From positions 372,001 to 436,000 of the forward strand of contig NZ_JANUXV010000001.1 in the NCBI RefSeq assembly GCF_024814355.1: a stretch of 64,000 nt of DNA, in the 5' to 3' direction. Source of the DNA: Gleimia sp. 6138-11-ORH1 (GTDB taxonomy: Bacteria > Actinomycetota > Actinomycetes > Actinomycetales > Actinomycetaceae). A program made the translations under genes and the position numbers. Positions 25,705 to 33,278 of this stretch are shown here, one piece after another. Each line of letters starts with the position of its first letter. Position 1 is the first letter of the stretch. The notes beneath the pieces were generated by a model that was not told the origin of the DNA, ran no database searches, and saw only the letters and a list, made by a program, of their open reading frames with translations.

Positions 25705-25732
25705 CCGGATACCTTATAGAAGGAGCATAAAC

Positions 25733-27124
25733 ATGGCAGGTGCGCCATCACGCCTCGACGCAGTTATTAATTTGGCTAAACGTCGAGGTTTTGTCTACCC
25801 CTGTGGAGAAATCTATGGTGGAACTCGTTCAGCCTGGGACTACGGGCCGTTAGGCGTTGAACTGAAAGAGAACATTAAGAAAGCCTGGTGGTCTCGGGTA
25901 GTTCGCCAACGCGAAGACGTTGTTGGTTTGGACTCTTCAGTAATTTTGCCTCGCCAGGTATGGGAAGCATCCGGTCACGTTACAGCCTTTACTGACCCAC
26001 TTACGGAATGTTTATCCTGCCATAAGCGCCTGCGTCAAGATAACTTGGTAGAAGAATACGCAGAAAAGAAGGGTGTTTCCGAAACGGAAGTATCCATGGA
26101 AGCAATTGCCTGCCCTAACTGTGGTACCCGTGGACAATGGACTGAACCACGTGCATTCTCAGGACTATTAAAAACCTTCCTGGGTCCTGTAGATGATGAA
26201 TCTGGATTGCATTACATGCGTCCAGAAACTGCGCAGGGTATCTTCGTGAATTACGCTAACGTGATGACTTCGGCTCGGAAAAAACCACCCTTTGGTATTG
26301 GGCAGATTGGTAAATCTTTCCGTAACGAAATTACTCCAGGTAACTTCATCTTCCGCACCCGCGAATTTGAACAGATGGAATTAGAGTTTTTCGTAGCCCC
26401 AGGGACTGACGAAGAATGGCATCAATACTGGATTGATGAACGTTTGGCTTGGTACACCGATTTAGGGATCGATCCAAAGAACTTACGTCTGTACGAACAC
26501 CCGCAAGAAAAACTCTCCCACTACTCTAAGCGCACTGTAGATATTGAATACACCTTCGGTTTCCAAGGCTCTGAATGGGGAGAACTTGAGGGAATCGCTA
26601 ACCGCACAGATTACGATTTAAGTACTCACGCGGAAATTTCCGGGGCAAAATTAGACTATTTTGATCAGGAAAAGAACGAGCGGTGGACCCCTTACGTGAT
26701 TGAACCCTCTGCTGGTTTAACCCGTTCTCTCATGGCTTTCCTAATCGAAGCCTACACCGAAGATGAGGCTCCTAACGCTAAGGGTGGAGTGGATAAGCGT
26801 GTAGTTTTGAAACTAGACCCTCGTTTAGCTCCAGTTAAGGTAGCGGTATTCCCACTTTCTAAGAAGGAAGAACTCACTGGCCCAGCCAAAGAACTGGCAG
26901 CGCAGCTGCGTAAACGTTGGAATGTGGAATATGATGATGCGGGTGCAGTGGGTCGCCGCTACCGTCGTCAAGACGAAATTGGTACCCCATATTGTATTAC
27001 CTACGACTTTGATTCCAATGAAGATGGAGCGGTTACGATTCGTGACCGTGACACCATGGAACAGGTGCGCATTAAGCTAGATGAGGTAGAAGATTACCTA
27101 CTTAAGCGCCTTCCACTAGCTTAA
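25733..27124 (+). CDS. glyQS: Glycyl-tRNA synthetase, dimeric type
   Basis: 463 aa class II synthetase of the alpha2 type. Typical blocks are [32 protein letters not shown] at the start, a zinc-ribbon-like insert (CLSC ... CPNC, about residues 97-150), motif 2 [25 protein letters not shown] and motif 3 with [15 protein letters not shown]. The C-terminal anticodon domain begins near [11 protein letters not shown]. The ATG follows AGAAGGAGC. It is divergent from znuA. Glycine may also be a bridge donor for FemABX enzymes, but nothing links them here. Confidence 0.97.
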   Translation: MAGAPSRLDAVINLAKRRGFVYPCGEIYGGTRSAWDYGPLGVELKENIKKAWWSRVVRQREDVVGLDSSVILPRQVWEASGHVTAFTDPLTECLSCHKRLRQDNLVEEYAEKKGVSETEVSMEAIACPNCGTRGQWTEPRAFSGLLKTFLGPVDDESGLHYMRPETAQGIFVNYANVMTSARKKPPFGIGQIGKSFRNEITPGNFIFRTREFEQMELEFFVAPGTDEEWHQYWIDERLAWYTDLGIDPKNLRLYEHPQEKLSHYSKRTVDIEYTFGFQGSEWGELEGIANRTDYDLSTHAEISGAKLDYFDQEKNERWTPYVIEPSAGLTRSLMAFLIEAYTEDEAPNAKGGVDKRVVLKLDPRLAPVKVAVFPLSKKEELTGPAKELAAQLRKRWNVEYDDAGAVGRRYRRQDEIGTPYCITYDFDSNEDGAVTIRDRDTMEQVRIKLDEVEDYLLKRLPLA

Positions 27125-27134
27125 TTGCGCTTTT

Positions 27135-28385
27135 ATGAGTCAAGGAAAAATCTTGCAAAATATGGAAACTAAAACCACCGGAACCCTTCAGATTGGTCCT
27201 CTCAAACTGTGGGCTCCGGTGGTTTTAGCACCTATGGCGGGGGTAACTGACGTGCCCTTTCGGCGCCTTTGTCGTCAGTTCGGAGAAAGCGGTTTAAGCG
27301 GGCAGCTTTCTGACTCACTACCTGCCGCTCAGGGGGGAGTAGACGCTCCGGCTGGCCTTTACGTGTGTGAAATGATCACTGCCCGCGCCCTGGTGGAACG
27401 TAATGAAAAAACTTTCCACATGGCGCAACCTGACCCCGCTGACAGAGTGCGTTCTTTACAGCTTTACGGGACTGACCCGGTGAACCTGTATAAGGCTACC
27501 CATATTCTTTTAGAAGAGGATCTGGTAGATCATATTGATTTGAACTTTGGTTGCCCAGTGCCGAAAGTAACTAAAAAAGGTGGGGGAGCGGCGCTGCCTT
27601 GGAAACTAGATTTATTTACTGAGATTGTCACTGCGGTGGTAAGGGCAGTGAAGGAAACTGAAAAGCCTGTGCCGGTGACAATTAAAATGCGCGTGGGGAT
27701 TGACGATAAGCATTTAACTTATCGAGATGCGGGGCAGATTGCGCAAGATGCAGGTGTTTGCGCAGTTGCTTTACATGGGCGTACTCAAACGCAGCATTAT
27801 TCTGGGCATGCTGACTGGGATACGATTGCCCAGTTGAAGCAGGATTTGAAGATTCCGGTGCTTGGAAATGGGGATATTTGGGGAGCACAGGATGCGCTAG
27901 ACATGATGGCTTATACCGGGTGTGATGCGGTGGTAGTTGGGCGCGGAGCGCAGGGACGCCCCTGGCTATTTTATGATTTGGTAGCTTCCTTAACTACGGG
28001 GGCTTTAACTGAATTGGCACCAAATCTGGGGCAGGTTACAAAGATCATAATCGAACACGCACTGTTAATGATTGCTAATTCCCGCAGTGAAGCTGAGGCA
28101 ATGCGTAATCTGCGTAAGCATATTGGCTGGTATTTAAAGGGCTTTAGTTTGGGTGGGCAGATGAGAGCCGCTCTTTCTAGAGTGGAGACTTTAGCGCAGT
28201 TAGAAGAACTTTTGTCTGGTTTAGATCCAGAGGTGGAGTATCCGCCGGCAGCACGTGGTAAGCGGGGTAGGGCCGGTGGGCAGAAGAAACCGCACCTACC
28301 GTATGGTTGGTTGGAATCTCGTTACGTAAATCAGGAACAGCGGGAAATGGTAGCTGCTAATGAGTGTGATGGAGACGGAGGATAA
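27135..28385 (+). CDS. dusB: tRNA-dihydrouridine synthase, DusB type
   Basis: 416 aa FMN enzyme reducing uridines in the tRNA D-loop. Motifs are LAPMAGVTDVPFRRLCRQFG, DLNFGCPVPKVTKKGGGAAL (catalytic Cys), VTIKMRVGID, ALHGRTQTQHYSG and VLGNGDIWGAQDAL. Between the first block and GLYVCEMITARALVE there is an insertion of about 20-25 residues (SGLSGQLSDSLPAAQGG...) not usual in DusB. The C-terminal end is basic (RGKRGRAGGQKK). Start 27135 has no clear ribosome site; ATG 27162 (METKTTG) after AAGGAAAA is a plausible alternative. Confidence 0.93.
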   Translation: MSQGKILQNMETKTTGTLQIGPLKLWAPVVLAPMAGVTDVPFRRLCRQFGESGLSGQLSDSLPAAQGGVDAPAGLYVCEMITARALVERNEKTFHMAQPDPADRVRSLQLYGTDPVNLYKATHILLEEDLVDHIDLNFGCPVPKVTKKGGGAALPWKLDLFTEIVTAVVRAVKETEKPVPVTIKMRVGIDDKHLTYRDAGQIAQDAGVCAVALHGRTQTQHYSGHADWDTIAQLKQDLKIPVLGNGDIWGAQDALDMMAYTGCDAVVVGRGAQGRPWLFYDLVASLTTGALTELAPNLGQVTKIIIEHALLMIANSRSEAEAMRNLRKHIGWYLKGFSLGGQMRAALSRVETLAQLEELLSGLDPEVEYPPAARGKRGRAGGQKKPHLPYGWLESRYVNQEQREMVAANECDGDGG

Positions 28386-28388
28386 ACG

Positions 28389-29210
28389 GTGGAAACAGTA
28401 ATCCTAGGTGGTGCGCAAGCCGCTTTTCCCGTAGCCAAGCCGGTGGAGATAGGAGCCGGAGCTGCGAAAGTGATCTGCTCGGTAAGTGGGGCAGACGCGG
28501 CGCAGTTGGTTGCTCAGCTGCAACAGATTGACTTCACGCAGGTTGATTTAGTTGAGTGGCGAGTTGATTCTTTAGCTTCCTTTGCAGATGCCATTATTAG
28601 TGGTGTTTCTAGAGTGGTTCGCAGGGAATCACCGGTTCCGATTTTGGCAACTTTTCGCACAACTACCGAGGGCGGTACCGGCGACTTCGCAGAATACTAC
28701 CGAGTATTAGCCACCCTAATCTCTTGTGGGGTGGACGCGATTGATATTGAATATACGCATGGGCAAGCCAAAGAGATAATCGAAAAAGCAGTGGTAAATG
28801 GGGTTGTGCCGGTTCTTTCAAAACACGATCAGTATGCTACGGGGAAAGTAGAAACGATCCTTGCAGAACTGCAGGAAATGCAACGTTTTGTGGGGGAAAC
28901 CGTATTAAAAACACGTTTAGAGTTAGGGAATGATGATCCCAGTTTTGTAGGCGCTGGGGTCATAAAATATGTTTCTTATGCAACGGCACCGATGGATGCG
29001 TTAAAACTGATGTTGGCTTCGCGGCATTTTGTAGAAACGATGCAAAAACTACCTATGATTACTTTAAGTATGGGTAAAGCTGGGCAGGTAACTCGAGTAT
29101 TTCCAGCGACCAGTGGGAGCGCCGCAACTTTTGCCAGTGTAAATGATAGTTTCACCGCTGTAGGTCAGTTAGATCACAAGATATATCAGTATTTACCTGC
29201 TGGTTTATAA
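28389..29210 (+). CDS. aroD: Type I 3-dehydroquinate dehydratase
   Basis: 273 aa shikimate-pathway enzyme using a Schiff-base lysine. Recognised from DLVEWRVDSL, PILATFRTTTEGG, AIDIEYTHG, the His in VLSKHDQ (general base position), Lys in GVIKYVSYATAPMDALKLM and the end LSMGKAGQVTRVFPATSGSAATFAS, the type I signature. The sequence around the catalytic Lys is more divergent than usual (usually KIAVMP). GTG 28389 follows GGAGGATAAAC, only three bases after dusB, so it is co-transcribed. Confidence 0.9.
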   Translation: METVILGGAQAAFPVAKPVEIGAGAAKVICSVSGADAAQLVAQLQQIDFTQVDLVEWRVDSLASFADAIISGVSRVVRRESPVPILATFRTTTEGGTGDFAEYYRVLATLISCGVDAIDIEYTHGQAKEIIEKAVVNGVVPVLSKHDQYATGKVETILAELQEMQRFVGETVLKTRLELGNDDPSFVGAGVIKYVSYATAPMDALKLMLASRHFVETMQKLPMITLSMGKAGQVTRVFPATSGSAATFASVNDSFTAVGQLDHKIYQYLPAGL

Positions 29211-29477
29211 CAGTTCGCTTACGAAAACTTTGATTTTCCCTGAGAGGCATTCAAATGGTTAATAAACCTGGTAGTCTATTCTAGTCAAAGTAATTGTCTT
29301 GATGATAGTTCAGTTGAAGAGACTTATCTTCGTCTTTGAAAATAGAGAGGAAGGTTAGTTCTCTGACTGAGCAGCAACGAAGCGCTGGGAAGAAAACCAG
29401 CGTTTTTTCGTAGGTGCTGTAGCGCCTATAGGATTAGCTAGCAGAAGATCACTGATAGCTTTTGTCGAGAGAAATTT
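29211..29477 (+). ncRNA. Hairpin-rich leader or small RNA region
   Basis: This 267-base gap holds several stems: an imperfect stem 29308-29341 around GAAGAGAC/GTCTTTG, AGAGA/CTCT near 29344-29363, a strong terminator-like hairpin (29383-29408) and TAGGTGC/GCGCCTA (29411-29428) followed by the lipoprotein start. The terminator 70 bases before the ATG means either that transcription from aroD stops here or that a short RNA or attenuated leader is made. It matches no RNA family I know. Confidence 0.35.
29383..29408 (+). terminator. Rho-independent terminator upstream of lipoprotein pair
   Basis: CGCTGG (29383-29388), eight-base loop, CCAGCG (29397-29402), then TTTTTT (29403-29408). Flanking AGCGAA/TTCG bases may lengthen the stem. 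It ends the aroD transcript or acts as an attenuator. Confidence 0.8.
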
Positions 29478-29906
29478 ATGAGTTTATTTAAGAGATCAAG
29501 TAAAGCATTAGCTACCACTGCGGTAGGTATGGCGCTGCTTCTATCTGCTTGCGGAGAAGCTGGGACCATGGAAGATCACGTGCGTGATCTAAACGATAGA
29601 ATTCAATACCAGTTGAATGTTTTCCCTGATGCGAAGCAGGTAATCGATGAGGCGGCAGCTTCTGCGATAGATGAAGATTCTATTTTGGTTGAAGTGAAGT
29701 TAGCGAATAACCCAGCAATGGAAAGTTTCGTAAAAGATTTCATTAATAATCAAGGTGAAGATTTAATTGAACAGGCCAACACAGAAGTGCAGAGCACCAT
29801 TGGTAAGTCTCAGATTGAATCGTTAGATGTACGCCTTAAAGTGGTTAAGCACAACGGTGAGGTTATTTTTGATAAAACTACCGTTGAAGTAAAGGCTGAT
29901 AAGTAG
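29478..29906 (+). CDS. Small lipoprotein, first of paralogous pair
   Basis: 142 aa. Basic N-terminus, hydrophobic core and lipobox LLSAC (Cys25) give a type II signal. The mature part is acidic with predicted mixed helix and strand. It shares with the next gene a block of the form D-x-L/I-VE-x-x-L-x-NP (DSILVEVKLANNP here, DTLVVEITLTDNP there), plus a DLN/DFN element early on, so the two are diverged duplicates. The overall layout recalls DUF4854-like lipoproteins, but I cannot confirm that. ATG 29478 follows GAGAGAAAT. Function unknown. Confidence 0.7.
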   Translation: MSLFKRSSKALATTAVGMALLLSACGEAGTMEDHVRDLNDRIQYQLNVFPDAKQVIDEAAASAIDEDSILVEVKLANNPAMESFVKDFINNQGEDLIEQANTEVQSTIGKSQIESLDVRLKVVKHNGEVIFDKTTVEVKADK

Positions 29907-29970
29907 TCTAAAGTTATTTGAAAATATATCCATACATATTTATTTTGTATATATCCAGGATCATTTTCAG

Positions 29971-29976
29971 TATAAT
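29971..29976 (+). promoter_or_regulatory. Candidate -10 of second lipoprotein gene
   Basis: TATAAT at 29971-29976 in a very AT-rich gap, 42 bases before the ATG. ATATATCCA occurs twice just upstream (29924-29932 and 29949-29957). No convincing -35 at standard spacing. This suggests the second lipoprotein has its own promoter. Confidence 0.4.
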
Positions 29977-30017
29977 TTTCTATGTAATTTACATTTTTAG
30001 ATAGATAGGTAATCGTA

Positions 30018-30419
30018 ATGGCAAAGATCCGTCAGATTTTCGCAGTCGCAACTGTTGGTCTTGCGTTAGTACTTTCTGGCTGCGGAAGCTCTAACCCACT
30101 TGAAGATCTTGTTTCTGATTTCAACAAAGAGATTGAAAAAAGCATTTCTAATGTTCCTAACATTAGTGATTTCATAAAAGATTTGAAAGGTAAGGCAGAG
30201 GGCACCGATACTCTGGTTGTTGAAATTACCTTAACTGACAACCCAATTTTTGAAACTGGTGGAGATGCGATGTACACCACCATGGGTGATAATTTCGCTA
30301 AGCAATTTATTCCTGTTGCGAAAACAGAAATGAAGAAGAAGGGGATCGAAAACGGTAAGGTACGGGTTATTCTGAAAAAGAATGACGATTCCGAAGCCTA
30401 CAATAAGGTCCACGAGTAA
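30018..30419 (+). CDS. Small lipoprotein, second of paralogous pair
   Basis: 133 aa lipoprotein with lipobox VLSGC (Cys22) and a mature domain rich in Lys, Asp and Glu. Homologous to the preceding gene through NPLEDLVSDFNKEI, then DTLVVEITLTDNPIFE. The ribosome site is AGATAGGT. It ends before a very strong hairpin. With its neighbour it would be a surface-exposed, membrane-tethered protein; no catalytic motif is seen. Function unknown. Confidence 0.7.
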   Translation: MAKIRQIFAVATVGLALVLSGCGSSNPLEDLVSDFNKEIEKSISNVPNISDFIKDLKGKAEGTDTLVVEITLTDNPIFETGGDAMYTTMGDNFAKQFIPVAKTEMKKKGIENGKVRVILKKNDDSEAYNKVHE

Positions 30420-30435
30420 AAACTCTTAAACTTAG

Positions 30436-30475
30436 AGTGTTTGCGCCCTCTGGTAAACCAGAGGGCGCAAACACT
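30436..30475. terminator. Strong bidirectional terminator hairpin
   Basis: Perfect 18-bp arms (30436-30453 and 30458-30475) with loop TAAA, between the convergent lipoprotein and GH13-like genes. The start of the left arm (CTTAGAGTGTT, 30431-30441) can alternatively pair with AACACTCTAAG at 30485-30495. Confidence 0.9.
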
Positions 30476-30529
30476 TCTTTCAATAACACTCTAAGAAAGC
30501 CGCATTAGTCTAGCTAAGACAAACGCTCA

Positions 30530-31816
30530 TTAAGAGACGAACCAAGCGCAGGTTCCCGGAGAAATCTCCGTCGCTTCCTTCCCAGCATGAGTAACCTGCA
30601 AATCCTCTCCCGCAAAGAGAACCCGCGCAACCGGGGAATCCTCTTGCCTGGTCGAATCAGAACGCAGTAACAACTCGTGCTCACCGGGTACATAAACTGG
30701 CTCACTACCGGTATTAAGTACGCTCATAATCGGTCCCGCCGACAAGACTAAACAGTCACGGGTAGCCCAGGGAAGATTGGTGACCACCCCAAAAGCAGAG
30801 GTAGCTAAATGATGCTGACCGCGCATACGTAAAATCATCGTCGTATGCGCTACCCGAGCTTTATCCAGTTCAGTTTGTGGAGGAAACGGACGTATATTAG
30901 CGCCCTCGAAAGTGAAATGCCCCCCGCTAAAACCAAACGGAAGATAAATTGCCCCCGGCAATGCCGCCACCTGGAGGCGCATACTAGCTCGACGGGCTTC
31001 ATCAGCCCCATCCTCCCAAGAACCAGGGAAGAAATTCACCGTCGCTAAAGAATGATGCAACCGCAAAAGGGCAGGACGCCAAGTGCAAACACTACCAGCC
31101 TTATCGTGAATCGAAATCTTCTCACGCACCGCTGCTTCAATCTCAGCCGCATTAAAACGCACTTTTTGTAAACCATCATCACAAAGATGATGCACCCAAG
31201 TTTCCTCCACATAACGCTGGTATGAGCCGGCTTGAGAAATAGAAGAAGACGCACCTAAAATATGATCTTCCGAATACTCAGTCAATTCCACTAACAACTG
31301 CCGAGAAAGAGAAGTGAACTCAGTTTCCAAAGAACCGTAGTGGGAAGAAATATCCTCAATCCGCCCTAAATCAATCCCATCAGCCCCGCAATTCAACGCA
31401 ATCCGAGCCCGGCGCACCACCGTGGCAAAATCCTTCTCAAACCCATAAAAATGCGAAGAATTAGCCTCACCTGCAGCACTGTTATCAGGATTCGCACCAC
31501 AAACCCGCACCATCACTTTCAACCCCACCCGGTGCGCCGCAGCAATCAAATTACGCAAAGGCTCAGAATCAGTGTCAATATCAAGATTCGCAGGGCGGAA
31601 TAAAAGCGCCGTAAACCCCATACGCGCAATAAAAAATACGCAGTCCTCAAGCAGCTTAGCCCCAGTGACATCAATAATCCCAGCAACTTCATTTACAACC
31701 GCTTCCCGCCACCACGGAACTTTACCGCTATAGCGGCGTTGCAACAATTCAGTCCGCACATAGCCTGGCTCGAACTGACGGTAAGTACGTGAAGAAGTCT
31801 GCGAAAAATCACTCAT
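30530..31816 (-). CDS. GH13-like (alpha-amylase family) protein, apparently without catalytic residues
   Basis: 428 aa. The N-terminal region WWREAVVNEVA and the strand RVGLKVMVRVCGANPDNSA look like the first barrel strands of GH13 glucosidases (WWRDAVVYQV..., ...HPDN/HTS), and GADGIDLGRIEDI corresponds to the usual G-F-R-x-D nucleophile region, where both Arg and Asp are missing. The region that should carry the acid/base Glu reads ILGASSSIS. The C-terminal part has a beta-rich domain ending in NTGSEPVYVPGEHELLLRSDS. No signal peptide. It may be a carbohydrate-binding or regulatory pseudoenzyme. The gene is divergent from dgt. Confidence 0.6.
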   Translation of the reverse strand: MSDFSQTSSRTYRQFEPGYVRTELLQRRYSGKVPWWREAVVNEVAGIIDVTGAKLLEDCVFFIARMGFTALLFRPANLDIDTDSEPLRNLIAAAHRVGLKVMVRVCGANPDNSAAGEANSSHFYGFEKDFATVVRRARIALNCGADGIDLGRIEDISSHYGSLETEFTSLSRQLLVELTEYSEDHILGASSSISQAGSYQRYVEETWVHHLCDDGLQKVRFNAAEIEAAVREKISIHDKAGSVCTWRPALLRLHHSLATVNFFPGSWEDGADEARRASMRLQVAALPGAIYLPFGFSGGHFTFEGANIRPFPPQTELDKARVAHTTMILRMRGQHHLATSAFGVVTNLPWATRDCLVLSAGPIMSVLNTGSEPVYVPGEHELLLRSDSTRQEDSPVARVLFAGEDLQVTHAGKEATEISPGTCAWFVS

Positions 31817-31909
31817 ACTCCTATTGTGGACTAATTTTTCCTCCGGATTGGAAGAATCACTGTGGAACGCCGTTTAAGTCTTAAGAAAAACCTAGCTAAA
31901 ATAGATTTC

Positions 31910-33238
31910 ATGAGTGAAACAAGCTACCCATATTCGCAAACAGATAGAGCCAGATACATCAGCGGATTAACTGAATCCTCAGCTCGCAGCGCTTTTGAAA
32001 AAGACCGCGCACGAATCTTTCACTCAGCAGCCTTTCGCCGTTTAGGAGCCAAAACACAAGTCCTCGGCCCCATCAGCGACGACTTCATCCGCACTCGGCT
32101 CACCCACTCATTAGAAGTAGCCCAAATCGGCAGAGCCTTAGCGAAGAACCTGGGAGCAGACCCAGACTTAGTCGATGCCGCCTGCCTTTCCCACGACCTG
32201 GGACACCCTCCCTTTGGGCACAACGGGGAAAGAGCCCTAGACGCACTGGCCCAAGACTGCGGCGGATTTGAAGGAAACGCGCAAACCTTCCGCCTGGTCA
32301 CAAACCTTGAACCAAAAGTAACTGACCCGCAGGGACTCCCCGCTGGACTCAACCTAACCCGCGCCACACTTGACGCAATCTGCAAATACCCATGGATTAA
32401 AGGCACAGGACCCGACCTAGAGAAATCTAAAACCAAATACTCCGTTTACGCTGAGGACGCCGCAGTATTTCACTGGATGCGCAAAGACTCCTTAGTGCCC
32501 CTCCCGAACGGAGCCCGCTGTATCGAAGCACAAATCATGGACCTGGCTGACGACATAGCCTATTCGGTACATGATATTGAAGACGCAGTTGCCATGGGGA
32601 AATTCAAACCAGAACTGCTGGCAGATGAACAGCAGTTTGCAAAAATCGTGGCTGATACAACCCAGTGGTACGGGGATGCAGTTACCACCGACCAGCTGGA
32701 CGCCGCCCGGCAAAGACTCTTGAACAGCGGATTTTGGCTAAGCGAATACAACGCCAGCTACAGCGCTCGAGCCCAGCTAAAGGACCTCACCTCAGAACTA
32801 ATCGGCAGGTTCCTCACCTCCACCGAAACCGCTACCCGCGCCCAAACAAAACCAGTTGCTGAAGCAGACCTACTTTCCCTTGTACCAGCGACCATTGGCA
32901 ACGCCGGTTTAGGACGCTACGCGTGCGATCTGATTGTACCGGCCGAAATCCGCGCAGAAATTCAGCTTCTTAAAGGAATCGCTGTACACTACGTGATGGC
33001 ACCTCGGGAAGTAGAACCTCTATACCTGCAGCAACGTACCCTTTTAGCCGACTTAGTAGATGTCCTCATCCAAAACCAAGGGCGTGATTTAGAAGAACCT
33101 TTCGCCATGCAGTGGAAAGCAGATACCTCTGATAAGAATCGCTTACGTGCGGTGATTGACCAAGTAGCGTCTTTAACTGATATTTCGGCAGCCCGTTGGC
33201 ATGCCCGTCTTTGTGGACTATTTTCTGAAACCTACTGA
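31910..33238 (+). CDS. dgt: Deoxyguanosinetriphosphate triphosphohydrolase-like protein
   Basis: 442 aa HD-domain nucleotide hydrolase. Metal and catalytic blocks are RRLGAKTQVLGPISDDFIRTRLTHSLEVAQIGRAL, SHDLGHPPFGHNGERAL and ADDIAYSVHDIEDA. It converts dNTP to nucleoside and triphosphate and limits dNTP pools. ATG 31910 is chosen: TAAAAT at 31897-31902 is exactly seven bases upstream with no Shine-Dalgarno, a leaderless arrangement; a longer frame from GTG 31862 also exists. dnaG follows after 40 bases, the conserved actinobacterial dgt-dnaG pair. Confidence 0.94.
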   Translation: MSETSYPYSQTDRARYISGLTESSARSAFEKDRARIFHSAAFRRLGAKTQVLGPISDDFIRTRLTHSLEVAQIGRALAKNLGADPDLVDAACLSHDLGHPPFGHNGERALDALAQDCGGFEGNAQTFRLVTNLEPKVTDPQGLPAGLNLTRATLDAICKYPWIKGTGPDLEKSKTKYSVYAEDAAVFHWMRKDSLVPLPNGARCIEAQIMDLADDIAYSVHDIEDAVAMGKFKPELLADEQQFAKIVADTTQWYGDAVTTDQLDAARQRLLNSGFWLSEYNASYSARAQLKDLTSELIGRFLTSTETATRAQTKPVAEADLLSLVPATIGNAGLGRYACDLIVPAEIRAEIQLLKGIAVHYVMAPREVEPLYLQQRTLLADLVDVLIQNQGRDLEEPFAMQWKADTSDKNRLRAVIDQVASLTDISAARWHARLCGLFSETY

Positions 33239-33278
33239 ACCGGCAGAGATTAAGCTAAGCTAAAACGGAGGTGAGCAG

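Noticed and set aside
25617-25732. Possible T-box riboswitch before glyQS
   Set aside because: Only a 7-bp hairpin is visible; there is no T-box sequence, specifier loop or terminator/antiterminator pair.
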